From G963663365 sp963663365 (lineage in GTDB: Bacteria > Hinthialibacterota > Hinthialibacteria > Hinthialibacterales > G963663365): a stretch of DNA of 64,000 nucleotides. Made by a program: the position numbers and the translations under genes. The DNA is taken from positions 1,922,001 to 1,986,000 of the forward strand of contig CAXXIH010000008.1 of assembly GCA_963663365.2 (NCBI GenBank), in the 5' to 3' direction. Below are positions 46,361 through 55,159 of the stretch, one piece after another. Under the pieces are notes generated by a model. The model did not search any database and was not told the origin of the DNA. It worked only from the letters and a program-made list of their open reading frames with translations. Each line of letters begins with the position of its first letter. Positions within the stretch are counted from its first letter, which is position 1.

Positions 46361-47338
46361 ATGCCGACACGCATTTACGTAACAAGACGAATTCCACAAC
46401 CAGGCCTGGATTTGCTGACAGAAGCCGGATTTGAGGTTGAAGTCAGCCCGCATGACCGCGTGCTTACGCGTAAGGAACTTCTGGATGCGGTCAAAAATCG
46501 TGATGGCCTATTACCGTTGCTGACGGACGCAATTGATACAGAACTCTTGGATGCCGCATCCGGAGTAAAGATCGTGGCGAACTATGCGGTTGGTTTTAAT
46601 AATATCGATATCCCCGAGGCCACCAAACGCGGAATCGCTGTTACGAACACACCGGGAGTTTTAACCGACGCAACAGCCGATACCGCATGGGCTCTCTTAA
46701 TGGCAACAGCCCGGCGTATTGTCGAATCAGACCGGTTTACGCGAGAGGGAAAATTCGAGGCATGGGCGCCGATGCTGTTCTTGGGAGCCGATATCGCCGG
46801 ACGAACATTGGGTATCATCGGACCGGGACGCATCGGTACGGCAATGGCCGAACGGGCGAAGGGCTTCCGCATGCGCATTCTCTATAGCGACACGAAACCC
46901 AGCCCCGAGTTCGAAAAAACGTTCGATGCCGAATACCGCGAATTGCCGGACTTGTTGCGCGAAAGTGACTTCGTCAGTATTCACGTCCCGCTAACTGAAC
47001 AAACCAAACACCTAATCAGTGCAAAAGAACTTTCAATGATGAAACCGCACGCTGTGCTGATCAACACCGCGCGCGGACCGGTCATCGATGAAGCGGCCCT
47101 GGTTGAGGCATTGCGCGAGAAACGAATCGGCGGGGCGGGACTCGATGTTTATGAAGAAGAACCGAAGCTCTGTCCCGGGCTTGTAGAATTGGATAACGCC
47201 ATCCTATTGCCCCATATCGGCAGCGCCACCATCGAAACACGTACCAAGATGGCGCAGATCGCGGCAACCAACCTCGTTGAGTTTTTTAAAGGCAACCGTC
47301 CGCCGAATCTCGTCAATCCTGATGTGTGGAAGGATTAA
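46361..47338 (+). CDS. D-isomer specific 2-hydroxyacid dehydrogenase (glyoxylate/hydroxypyruvate reductase type)
   Basis: A 325-residue NAD(P)-dependent enzyme, most like glyoxylate/hydroxypyruvate reductases. YAVGFNNIDIPEATKRGI, TDATADTAWALLMATAR, the Rossmann motif LGIIGPGRIGTAMAER (Pro in the usual GxGxxG), NTARGPVIDEAALVEAL with the catalytic Arg, DVYEEEP with the Glu, and LPHIGSATIETR with the His. The ATG 46361 follows GGGAG; the frame is open from 46226. It ends eight bases from the convergent coiled-coil gene. Confidence 0.92.
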   Translation: MPTRIYVTRRIPQPGLDLLTEAGFEVEVSPHDRVLTRKELLDAVKNRDGLLPLLTDAIDTELLDAASGVKIVANYAVGFNNIDIPEATKRGIAVTNTPGVLTDATADTAWALLMATARRIVESDRFTREGKFEAWAPMLFLGADIAGRTLGIIGPGRIGTAMAERAKGFRMRILYSDTKPSPEFEKTFDAEYRELPDLLRESDFVSIHVPLTEQTKHLISAKELSMMKPHAVLINTARGPVIDEAALVEALREKRIGGAGLDVYEEEPKLCPGLVELDNAILLPHIGSATIETRTKMAQIAATNLVEFFKGNRPPNLVNPDVWKD

Positions 47339-47346
47339 AAAGGCCC

Positions 47347-48222
47347 TTATTCTACAAAATCATTGGCATCAAGAACTACGCCGGGTCCGGCCATGCGTTC
47401 TTTGACACGCAGGTGATTCTGGGCTTCGCGGATCCTGCGCGTTTGCTGCCAGAATGAGAAGTCCTCTTCCGGCTCGCTCTCTTTCAATTCGCATGTGCCT
47501 TCGCGTTGGTTTATATCCAGCGTATAAGGCTCATCATGGCGCGAAAACAGGATTTCCGAAGTGCAGACCAATACAGTAACCGCCTTTACAGTCTTTTCCT
47601 CTAACGCCTCTCTTAACTCCGTAAGAATACGGGCAAGTTTGATCCGGAAAATCGCCGTATCCATGGCACTATTCGAGAAACTCTCAAGCTGTTCCTGACG
47701 CGCATTCTCGGCCACCTGAAGTTCTTTTTTGAAATTGGGGATGACTTCATGCAACTGAGCGATTTGCGTGTTGATCTTCACCAAATCCGTGCCGCGGATA
47801 TTGCCACTTTTTTTTCTCTCTTCGAGAGCGGCAATTGCTTTGGGGATGGTTTCTTCGTATTGCGCGATTTTTTTGCGGTATTTCTCAATATGCTCATAGA
47901 ATTCGGATAGAAGTGTGCTTGTATCACGCATGGCCCGGTCAGTGAGACCGTTGCTCAGAACCTTATAGGCCTGTTTGTGGGTACGCAGCCGCTCTGTGAC
48001 TTTTTGAACGGTTTCCTGATATTTTGCGATGTTCTTGGGCTTAGCACGTTCTTCAATATTAAGATTATTGAGCGGCGCAAAGGCTTTTTTAACCTCACGT
48101 TCCGCTTCTTGATGGAATTCATTGTGCTTGCGCAAACCGGCGACCGCCAAATCGCGGTCGCTCATTTCCTGAGTTTCATCTCGTTCGAGATGTTTGCTGC
48201 TATGAAATCGAGGTTCAGCCAT
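47347..48222 (-). CDS. coiled-coil protein of unknown function
   Basis: A 291-residue soluble protein. Residues ~60-210 are long charged helices with heptad spacing (KNIAKYQETVQKVTERLRT, TLLSEFYEHIEKYRKK), then a compact beta/alpha C-terminus (VTVLVCTSEILFSRHD). No known domain is recognised. It is the first gene downstream of the ABC transporter on the same strand, separated from it by an inverted repeat. Confidence 0.55.
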   Translation of the reverse strand: MAEPRFHSSKHLERDETQEMSDRDLAVAGLRKHNEFHQEAEREVKKAFAPLNNLNIEERAKPKNIAKYQETVQKVTERLRTHKQAYKVLSNGLTDRAMRDTSTLLSEFYEHIEKYRKKIAQYEETIPKAIAALEERKKSGNIRGTDLVKINTQIAQLHEVIPNFKKELQVAENARQEQLESFSNSAMDTAIFRIKLARILTELREALEEKTVKAVTVLVCTSEILFSRHDEPYTLDINQREGTCELKESEPEEDFSFWQQTRRIREAQNHLRVKERMAGPGVVLDANDFVE

Positions 48223-48269
48223 AACTTCTCATTCCTGATGATTACGCCGCTTAAAAATGCCGCATCCCC

Positions 48270-48412
48270 GCTTAGAAGTGGTTTCAAAACGCCTTTCCGA
48301 AAAAACAGGGCCATACCAAGCTGATGCGGAAGGTGCAAAAAACAGCGGCTCATCAGGAGATTCGCCCTCCCCTGACCATTTATGAGCCGGTGTTTTGAAA
48401 CCACTTCTAAGC
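48270..48412. repeat. 143-bp sequence bounded by a 21-bp perfect inverted repeat, possible MITE
   Basis: Positions 48270-48290 are the exact reverse complement of 48392-48412 (21 bp; core AAGTGGTTTCAAAAC). The 101 bases between are non-coding. The element lies downstream of the ABC operon. No clear target duplication is seen, so a MITE, a recombination site or a long RNA stem remain open. Confidence 0.7.
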
Positions 48413-48422
48413 ATAAATAGCA

Positions 48423-50081
48423 CTATCCCTTGAGGCCGGTCAATGTTATTCCCTGGATGAAATATCGCTGTGCCATAAAGAAAAGCGCAATCACCGGCAG
48501 GGTCATTACAGTTGTTACAGCCATCAGCATGCCGTAATCCTGGCCTTGCACACTGGAGCGGAAGATAAACAATCCCAACGGAAGCGGGGCGATATCCATA
48601 TCGTTGGTGAAAATCAACGGACCAAAGAAATCGTTCCATGTGTACATAAACTGAAAAATAGCGATTGCAGCCAGGGCCGGACGAATCAATGGCACCATAA
48701 TCGTGGTAAACGTGCGGAGGTAGCCGCAACCGTCGATATAGGCCGCCTCCTCCAAATCACGCGGAATTCCAAGGAAAAATTGCCGCAGCAGAAAGATAAA
48801 AAACGGTGTGCCGAAAAAAGCGGGAATCCATAATGGTTTCAGTGTGTTATACCAGCCCAAGTATTTAAAAATCAGAAAAACAGGGATTGTCGTCACTTGA
48901 GGCGGAAGCATCATCGTTGATAACAGAATCAGGAACCATACTTCACGCCCCGGCCAACGTAACCGCGCGAATCCATAAGCAATAAAGGCACACGATAGCA
49001 TCTGCCCGAGGACATTAAGCACAACCAAATAAACGCTATTCCAAATAAATCTATTAAATGGGAAAGCAGCCAACGCCAAGCGGTAGTTGCGGGAAAATTT
49101 GCCATAGATTCGCTCAGCCGGATTCGAAGGCGTCAATGTCAGAGTCAATCTAAATATTCCAGGTTCCATTGGACCGGACGAATCACCAACCGCCGGAATC
49201 ACTTCATAGTCATAGACATCGCCGCGCACTCCGGGCCGGTGCATTTTGATTTCATAGAACTGATCCGAATCCAGCCAGACAGCGCGTTTCATCTGCAATT
49301 CGTATCCCGCCCCGGACAAATGCAATTTGACGCGATGGTGAGAATTATCGTATCGAAACTGCGCAGACCAGAACATCGGTTCACCGGTAAGTTCATCACT
49401 CCGGTAGAGCCGCGAACACGTATACGAATCTCCTTGTTTGAAGTCATAGCGAATTCGCTCGTATTGTTCGCCTTTTCGTTCAAGACTTCGCAGTTGAACA
49501 CCATCGCTCGTTTGCCAAGGCCCCACAGGTTCCAGCGGAATATCAACCCCCTCATAGGTAACAACGCGGACCTTGCCTACAAGGAATTCCTTTCGCACTT
49601 CGTTCCAAACATTCCTTATCCGCTCCAAATCAAGCCTTTTAAAAAAGGCCTCCAGACGGCGGTCGTAAGGCGCATTCCATTCTTCAGCCGGAATCGAGGC
49701 CATCGTCCTTTTTAGGACTCCGTTCAACATTTCTTCCCGCAGAAGCGGTTCGTTCATTCCCCATTCTTCCCATGGTTCGATGCCGGATTCCTGCAATAGG
49801 GCCGACGCCTTTTGCCATACGGCGTCTTTAAAACGAGTGGCCTCATCGGCTTCCATATTCAACGGCACGGGGGGGAACGCAGATGGGTGAATATACGGGG
49901 AAGAATCGGTTGAGACAGGCAGTTCAGGAAATAATGTCGGCGGAAAGGCAAATAGTTCTTTTTCGCCTTTCCAGCTGGTTACAACAAGCCAATAGAAGGG
50001 GAAACTGAATATCAAGGAACCAAAAATCAGCGCAATGTAACGAAGAATAAGATCGCGTTTGGTGAATTCCAGCCCGGCCAT
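48423..50081 (-). CDS. sugar ABC transporter permease (MalG type) with large extracytoplasmic insert
   Basis: A 552-residue permease. The first helix YIALIFGSLIFSFPFYWLVV is followed by a SWKGEKELFAFPPTLFP segment. A ~285-residue soluble insert (about residues 52-337, helical then beta-rich) interrupts the usual short loop, before FPFNRFIWNSVYL and the core helices. The EAA loop EEAAYIDGCGYLRTFTTIMVPLIRPALAA shows it can contact an ATPase. MalG relatives are about 280 residues. Its start overlaps the stop of the upstream gene by one base (TGATG). No ATPase gene is in the window; a shared one elsewhere is presumed. Confidence 0.9.
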   Translation of the reverse strand: MAGLEFTKRDLILRYIALIFGSLIFSFPFYWLVVTSWKGEKELFAFPPTLFPELPVSTDSSPYIHPSAFPPVPLNMEADEATRFKDAVWQKASALLQESGIEPWEEWGMNEPLLREEMLNGVLKRTMASIPAEEWNAPYDRRLEAFFKRLDLERIRNVWNEVRKEFLVGKVRVVTYEGVDIPLEPVGPWQTSDGVQLRSLERKGEQYERIRYDFKQGDSYTCSRLYRSDELTGEPMFWSAQFRYDNSHHRVKLHLSGAGYELQMKRAVWLDSDQFYEIKMHRPGVRGDVYDYEVIPAVGDSSGPMEPGIFRLTLTLTPSNPAERIYGKFSRNYRLALAAFPFNRFIWNSVYLVVLNVLGQMLSCAFIAYGFARLRWPGREVWFLILLSTMMLPPQVTTIPVFLIFKYLGWYNTLKPLWIPAFFGTPFFIFLLRQFFLGIPRDLEEAAYIDGCGYLRTFTTIMVPLIRPALAAIAIFQFMYTWNDFFGPLIFTNDMDIAPLPLGLFIFRSSVQGQDYGMLMAVTTVMTLPVIALFFMAQRYFIQGITLTGLKG

Positions 50082-52465
50082 CAGCGTTGCTCCCCTTCAT
50101 AATGGACCCAACGCGGGGCCAGTTTGATATTCAGCAACGTCAAACCGAGAATAATCAAGAATAGAATCCATGCCATCGCGCTGGCATAGCCCATGCGCAG
50201 ATATTTATAGGCTTGGTTAAAGATATAATAGACATAGAATAATGTGGCATTGGCGGGACCGCCGCTGGTCATGATGTACGCTTGGGCAAAAATCTGAAAC
50301 GTGCTGATAATGCCCATAATCAAATTAAAAAAGATATATGGCGAAAGCATCGGCAGTGTAACATTGCGGAATTGCCCCCAATGCCCCGCTCCATCGATTG
50401 TGGCTGCTTCATAAAGATGGTTCGGAATGCCTTTTAGCCCGGCCAGCCAAATCACCATGGATGCCCCCGATCCCCAAAGCAACATGAGAATAATGCTGGG
50501 TTTCGCCCATAGTTCATCGGTCAACCAATTGGGCTGATAGAGTCCCAGCCAACCGAGGGCGATATTCACCAATCCCATGCGCGAATTGAGAATCCACAAC
50601 CAGATCATCGAACTGGCCACAACCGGAACAATGGCCGGTAAATAGAAAAGCGTACGAAAAACCGATGTTCCTCTTTTTTCAATATTGACCAATAGGGCCA
50701 ATGCGAGGCCAATGGCCAAAGAAAAAGGCACACCGATCATCATATAAATCGTATTGCCCAGCGAAATCCAAAAAACCTTATCTTGCGCGATCATTTCGAT
50801 GTAGTTATCGAGGCCGACAAACTCGGCCGGATGCAAAACATCGAAATTGCAGAACGAGAGTACCGCTGAAGCCAGAATTGGGCCGCCCATGAAGACAATA
50901 AAGCCGAGGAACCAAGGCCCGACAAAAATGGCCGCCGCGAGAGCCTCTTTGCGCCGCGCCAAAGACAGAGGATTGCGCAGAAGATGAATTACCAGCGCGG
51001 CAATGGAAAGCAGTAATAAAAGAACGGCTATCATTCCCACCATGCGCCAATCCACTTGGGGATAATCTTCGTCGGAATAAATTTGATCGAGCCGCCGTTG
51101 AACATCGGCGGTCCAATAATCGAGCGCTTCTTGGGGGGAGCGATGATGGCGGAGTGCGTCTTCAGTCGCTTTTACATGGCTATCCCAAAGCAGCTGCCCG
51201 GCCGGAGTGACCGGACGGAACTTGCTGTACGGCATCAAATCCAAAAATGTCTGAAACGCAGTACGCAGGCTTTCCTGACGGGGGCCATATTGGCGAATCA
51301 CCTCTTGCGCGACTACACGGTTGGCAAAAATCGGTGGAACATAAGGCCGGCCACGGCTGCGGTTATACGATTGTTGTGCGCGGGCCTGAAAGAGCGTGCC
51401 TTCCATAGAAACCAGAAACTGGATTAGCTTCCAGCTTTCATCGGGATGGCGTGCTCCCCGGGGAATCGTATAAGAATGTCCGCCGGACCATGTAACAGTC
51501 GGCATCCCTTCAGGCGAAGGAGGGGGAGCGATGCCGAAACGCATGTTCGGTTTGTATTGTGCGATTACCTGAAGATGGGGATCTTCAGAGATGCGCATAG
51601 CGACCTGACCGGTCAAAAATGCATCCTGCGCCTCGATTTGAAATGTACTTTCGAATGCATGCGCTTCTTCGCGTCCCCCTAGCATGTCGTATACATCGAC
51701 TAAAAACTGTAAGGCTTCGGCGATTTTAGGATCATTGAGTGTGCAAGTTTTGCCATCGGGAGACATAAACCGTCCGCCGTTCTGCCATCCGAATAGATAA
51801 AGCCAGCTGTTGCCCCAGAGAGGCATAAAACCGGCTTGGACCAAATGTCCGTTTTTAAACTTGCTAATAATCTTGTTGTATTCTTTCAGTTCCTCCCATG
51901 TCTTCGGCGGTCTGGCCTCGCCATTTTCATCAACCAGGTTATTTCGCTCGAGAATATCTTTGTTGTAATAGAGGGCGCGGCAATCAGTACGATTGGGAAT
52001 TGCATAGACTTTGCCCTCATAGGCCGCCTCTTGCCAACACGCGGGATAGAATTCATCTTCGCGAATCGGGGCATTAGAGTTTTGTGACGCCGAAATGAAA
52101 TCATCCAAGGGCATAAACGCGCCACGTGAAGCCCAGTCGCCGATTGAGAAACGGTCTTGTTCCATGATATCCGGCGGCGCCCCGCCGGCCACACCACACA
52201 TAAGTTTTTGAGTATCCATGACACCCTCGGCGCCAAGGGTGGGAATAAGCTGGACGTTAATACGGATATGTGGATTGCGGCGCTCGTACTCGCGCAATGC
52301 GCGTTGAAAGCCGATGGTTCGGGGTGAAAGATCGCCTACCCAAAAGTGTAATGTGATTTCATCCTGGGAATCCCCGCCGATAGGTTCGCAACCAGGCTCC
52401 CAAGGCGAGGAAAACCCGATGACAAAAAACATCCCCAAGAAAACAATCCAACTGTACCGGCCCAT
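50081..52465 (-). CDS. fusion of sugar solute-binding protein and ABC permease (MalF type)
   Basis: A 794-residue protein joining two usually separate subunits. Residues 1-~470 are a family 1 solute-binding protein: signal anchor, ITLHFWVGDLSP, GVAGGAPPDIMEQDRF, WKLIQFLVSMEGTLFQARA. A transmembrane helix (~residue 480-505) leads to a MalF-like permease: FVGPWFLGFIVFMGGPIL, FYLPAIVPVVASSMIW, and the EAA loop EAATIDGAGHWGQFRNVTLPMLSPY. The reading frame is continuous. This tethers the binding protein to the membrane. ATG 52465, with AGGA seven bases upstream, is preferred over 52471. The second permease follows with a one-base overlap. Confidence 0.93.
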   Translation of the reverse strand: MGRYSWIVFLGMFFVIGFSSPWEPGCEPIGGDSQDEITLHFWVGDLSPRTIGFQRALREYERRNPHIRINVQLIPTLGAEGVMDTQKLMCGVAGGAPPDIMEQDRFSIGDWASRGAFMPLDDFISASQNSNAPIREDEFYPACWQEAAYEGKVYAIPNRTDCRALYYNKDILERNNLVDENGEARPPKTWEELKEYNKIISKFKNGHLVQAGFMPLWGNSWLYLFGWQNGGRFMSPDGKTCTLNDPKIAEALQFLVDVYDMLGGREEAHAFESTFQIEAQDAFLTGQVAMRISEDPHLQVIAQYKPNMRFGIAPPPSPEGMPTVTWSGGHSYTIPRGARHPDESWKLIQFLVSMEGTLFQARAQQSYNRSRGRPYVPPIFANRVVAQEVIRQYGPRQESLRTAFQTFLDLMPYSKFRPVTPAGQLLWDSHVKATEDALRHHRSPQEALDYWTADVQRRLDQIYSDEDYPQVDWRMVGMIAVLLLLLSIAALVIHLLRNPLSLARRKEALAAAIFVGPWFLGFIVFMGGPILASAVLSFCNFDVLHPAEFVGLDNYIEMIAQDKVFWISLGNTIYMMIGVPFSLAIGLALALLVNIEKRGTSVFRTLFYLPAIVPVVASSMIWLWILNSRMGLVNIALGWLGLYQPNWLTDELWAKPSIILMLLWGSGASMVIWLAGLKGIPNHLYEAATIDGAGHWGQFRNVTLPMLSPYIFFNLIMGIISTFQIFAQAYIMTSGGPANATLFYVYYIFNQAYKYLRMGYASAMAWILFLIILGLTLLNIKLAPRWVHYEGEQR

Positions 52466-52610
52466 ATCCATATCCTAGACTTCTCAGAAAGACTAAAGCA
52501 GGTCATAAAGATAACATATCTAGAAGCACCAAGTGAACTGTTATGTAACTCGGTCTTCTCAATAGACGATTTCTTTTTTTCAATCTCTAATGGGACGATA
52601 GGCTATAAAC

Positions 52611-52913
52611 ATGGATATGCAGATTGAGAAAGATGGCCCGCGCACATGCGTAGAGCTGATTGGAATCCTTAAGAAAGACGATGCGCGTCAAGTTTCGAGC
52701 GCTTTAGAAGAAATCCCCGCAACGGGTTGCACGGAACTTGTGATCAATTGCACAAACCTGGCCGCCATTTCCTATGACAGTGTGGGTTACCTGGTCTCTA
52801 CATTGGAACGCCTGAAAAACAGACGTGTTAAATGCATCGTACGCGGGGCCAATCCGGTAGCACTAAAAGCGCTCCAAGCGGGGGGCTTGGGGCGGGTCGC
52901 CAGACTGGAATAG
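52611..52913 (+). CDS. STAS-domain protein, anti-sigma factor antagonist type
   Basis: A 100-residue single STAS domain: RTCVELIGILKKDDARQVSSALEE, ELVINCTNLAAISYDSVGYLVS and a C-terminal CIVRGANPVALKALQAGGLG. Members switch partner proteins through a phosphorylatable Ser in the DS segment (here SYDSVG). No anti-sigma kinase or sigma factor is adjacent. It is divergent from the ABC operon. Confidence 0.85.
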   Translation: MDMQIEKDGPRTCVELIGILKKDDARQVSSALEEIPATGCTELVINCTNLAAISYDSVGYLVSTLERLKNRRVKCIVRGANPVALKALQAGGLGRVARLE

Positions 52914-53068
52914 GCGCCTCCCGGTTTGCGGAAAGCCATCCTGCCGACGAGTTCAAATCACGGCCACACCGACGTCATCATGAACGCTTGATTTACAGTG
53001 GTAATACCCTTTGAAATCCGTTACCATGGATAGGTTACACCTGGTGTAATATCGGGTCGGAAATTGAT

Positions 53069-54990
53069 GTGGGGTTGAAAGTGCGGCAGAAAGGATCGTC
53101 TATCCTAAGCCGGTCGCCGGTAGGAGTTATGTGCCCGGGCCAAAGGCCGTGGTCTTCTATTGCTTTGGCTGCCGGGCTGGTTTTTGTATTTCTCTCCTTT
53201 GGACCCCTGCCTTCATACGCTCAAAGCGTCCTGTTTGTTGATAACGAATCCCCGGTGGCCATCCCTGATGGCACCGGCAGCGTCACAAGAACGATCACAA
53301 TCCCCGGTGACGCCGCCGTAGCGGATCTTAACGTCGGGGTCACCATCACCCATCCCAAAGTCGTCGATCTCGAAGTGAGTGTGATTGCGCCCAGCGGACA
53401 ACGGGTCATCCTCCACAACCGGGCTGCCTCCAGCGAACCGGACTTGGTTGTGGTCTATGACACGGACCGGGCTCCGGCTGAGCCATTGGCGAACCTGGTT
53501 GGTGTATCGTCCTATGGGGAGTGGCAGCTCGAGGTGGCTGATTGTTTGGTTAACGAAGCCACCGGATTATTCGAGGGGTGGTTCATAGAAATGGAGCCTA
53601 TCGAGGTCTCCTATACACCCACACCTTCCCCCCTGCCGACCTATCCCGTGGTTTTTGACCGGCATTCGTCATTCACACTGGATGCGGACTTACAAGACCT
53701 TGCGGTCGCCGATGTCAATTCGGACGGTTTGCCGGATATTTTGACCGCACACGGCCAAGGGGGATTTCTTCGACTTCACTTGGGAGATTTGGGCAAGGTG
53801 GTTTCGCGGCCACAGCCCGTATCGCGATGGCATCTCCCCGCTCCCTTTCAATCGTGGATTTGAACCAGGATGAGCGTCCGGATTTGATCGTCAGCACAAT
53901 GTCTTCACCCGGCGTTTCAGCCGGTTACTTGCGCCTCCTGGGAACCATTTCCGGCGGTTTTGAGGTCCAAGATCAGCATTCAATCACGAACAATACACCC
54001 CCGCTATTAACCGGAGATTTCGACGGCGATGGTTGGCTAGATGCGATTTCGGGCCTGCCGCCTCAAGTGGTCTATGGAGCGGAGGCGGGATGGGAACAAG
54101 CAGGAAGTTTGGATACACGGGCCAATTTGGTCGTGGCCGGTGGCGATACAAACCGGGATGGCATTGATGATGTCTTGATGGCGCTCTCAGGCACTAATAA
54201 TTACAGAGATGCGATCCTGGCGCTTGGCGCTCCTAACCGGAGTTATAGTTCCCGTGTCTCAATTGCCAGCATCATTCCGCCTGCATTCGGCGGGTACGAT
54301 GACCTCGACGTCGATGGTTACGGTGATCTTTGGATGGCCGGGCAAACCACATCCAACTGGAGGTGGATCCGTGTATTTAACCGTGAAGGAGGGGGACAAA
54401 TCAGTTCCCTGGTTTTGCCGATAAACAGCGCTCCGGTTCATGCATCCACGACCGATCTCAACCTCGATACCAAACCCGAACTGCTTTTAATCATCAATGG
54501 TCAACCGAGAATATTCTCATACGATTACGGAACCGGTGGAATTTCTGAATTGAGCGGTCTCCCGCCGGAAAGCGCGGAAGGTGAATTGGTTCGGTTTATC
54601 GCTGAAGATTTCGACCAAGATGCCGTAACCGATCTTGGCGCGGTCTATAGTGACGATCACATGGAGATTTGGCTTCGGAATATCCCCGAAGGATTCCATT
54701 CACCAACTCCGACTCCAACCTATACGCCCACAAATACTGCGACTCCCACGGCAACACCGACCGATACGCCTACAGCCACTCCCACTTTTACACCATCCAA
54801 TACCCCGACTCCGACAGCAACGGCCACGCCGACTCATACCCCGACTCCCACGCCTACCCACACGCCTACGGCGACACCCACGCCAACACCCGAATATGAA
54901 TTGGGCGATTTGAACAAAGACGGGATAACCGACTTCCACGATCTTTTGCTATTCGAAGAATCATGGCAGAAGGCCCGGGGGCAGGAATAA
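53069..54990 (+). pseudogene. secreted P-domain / FG-GAP / dockerin-like protein, frameshifted near 53795
   Basis: Two overlapping frames, 53069-53863 and 53827-54990, together read as one protein. The first gives a signal peptide, a P-domain (VVDLEVSVIAPSGQRVIL to SSYGEWQLEVADC) and one VCBS repeat; the second continues with VCBS repeats, a Thr/Pro linker (from 54700) and a dockerin-like DLNKDGITDFHDL end. Frame 2 read back from 53824 gives GGFAATARIAMASPRSLSIVDLNQDERPD, which continues the repeat that frame 1 leaves at LHLGDLG. One missing base in GGCAAGGTGG (53792-53801) would join them. Start is a GTG at 53069. A real inactivating mutation or a sequencing error both fit. Confidence 0.8.
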
Positions 54991-55159
54991 GAAGAGCGGG
55001 CAGGCATATCCAGTTCATCGCACATCTCTACGTTAATTACTCATTCTAATGGCAAATTCCAGATTTATTGATCCATCTGTGATAGATTCCTATAGAGGCA
55101 GGTGATTCAATCAATCGGTTTACGGAAATAGCGGAGTCGGCCTGCTGGGGGGAAGTCCA

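Noticed and set aside
54700..54895. Repetitive CCNAC-rich stretch as a DNA repeat or extra genes on other frames
   Set aside because: It is the Thr/Pro linker of the secreted protein; codons vary and other frames are low-complexity shadows.
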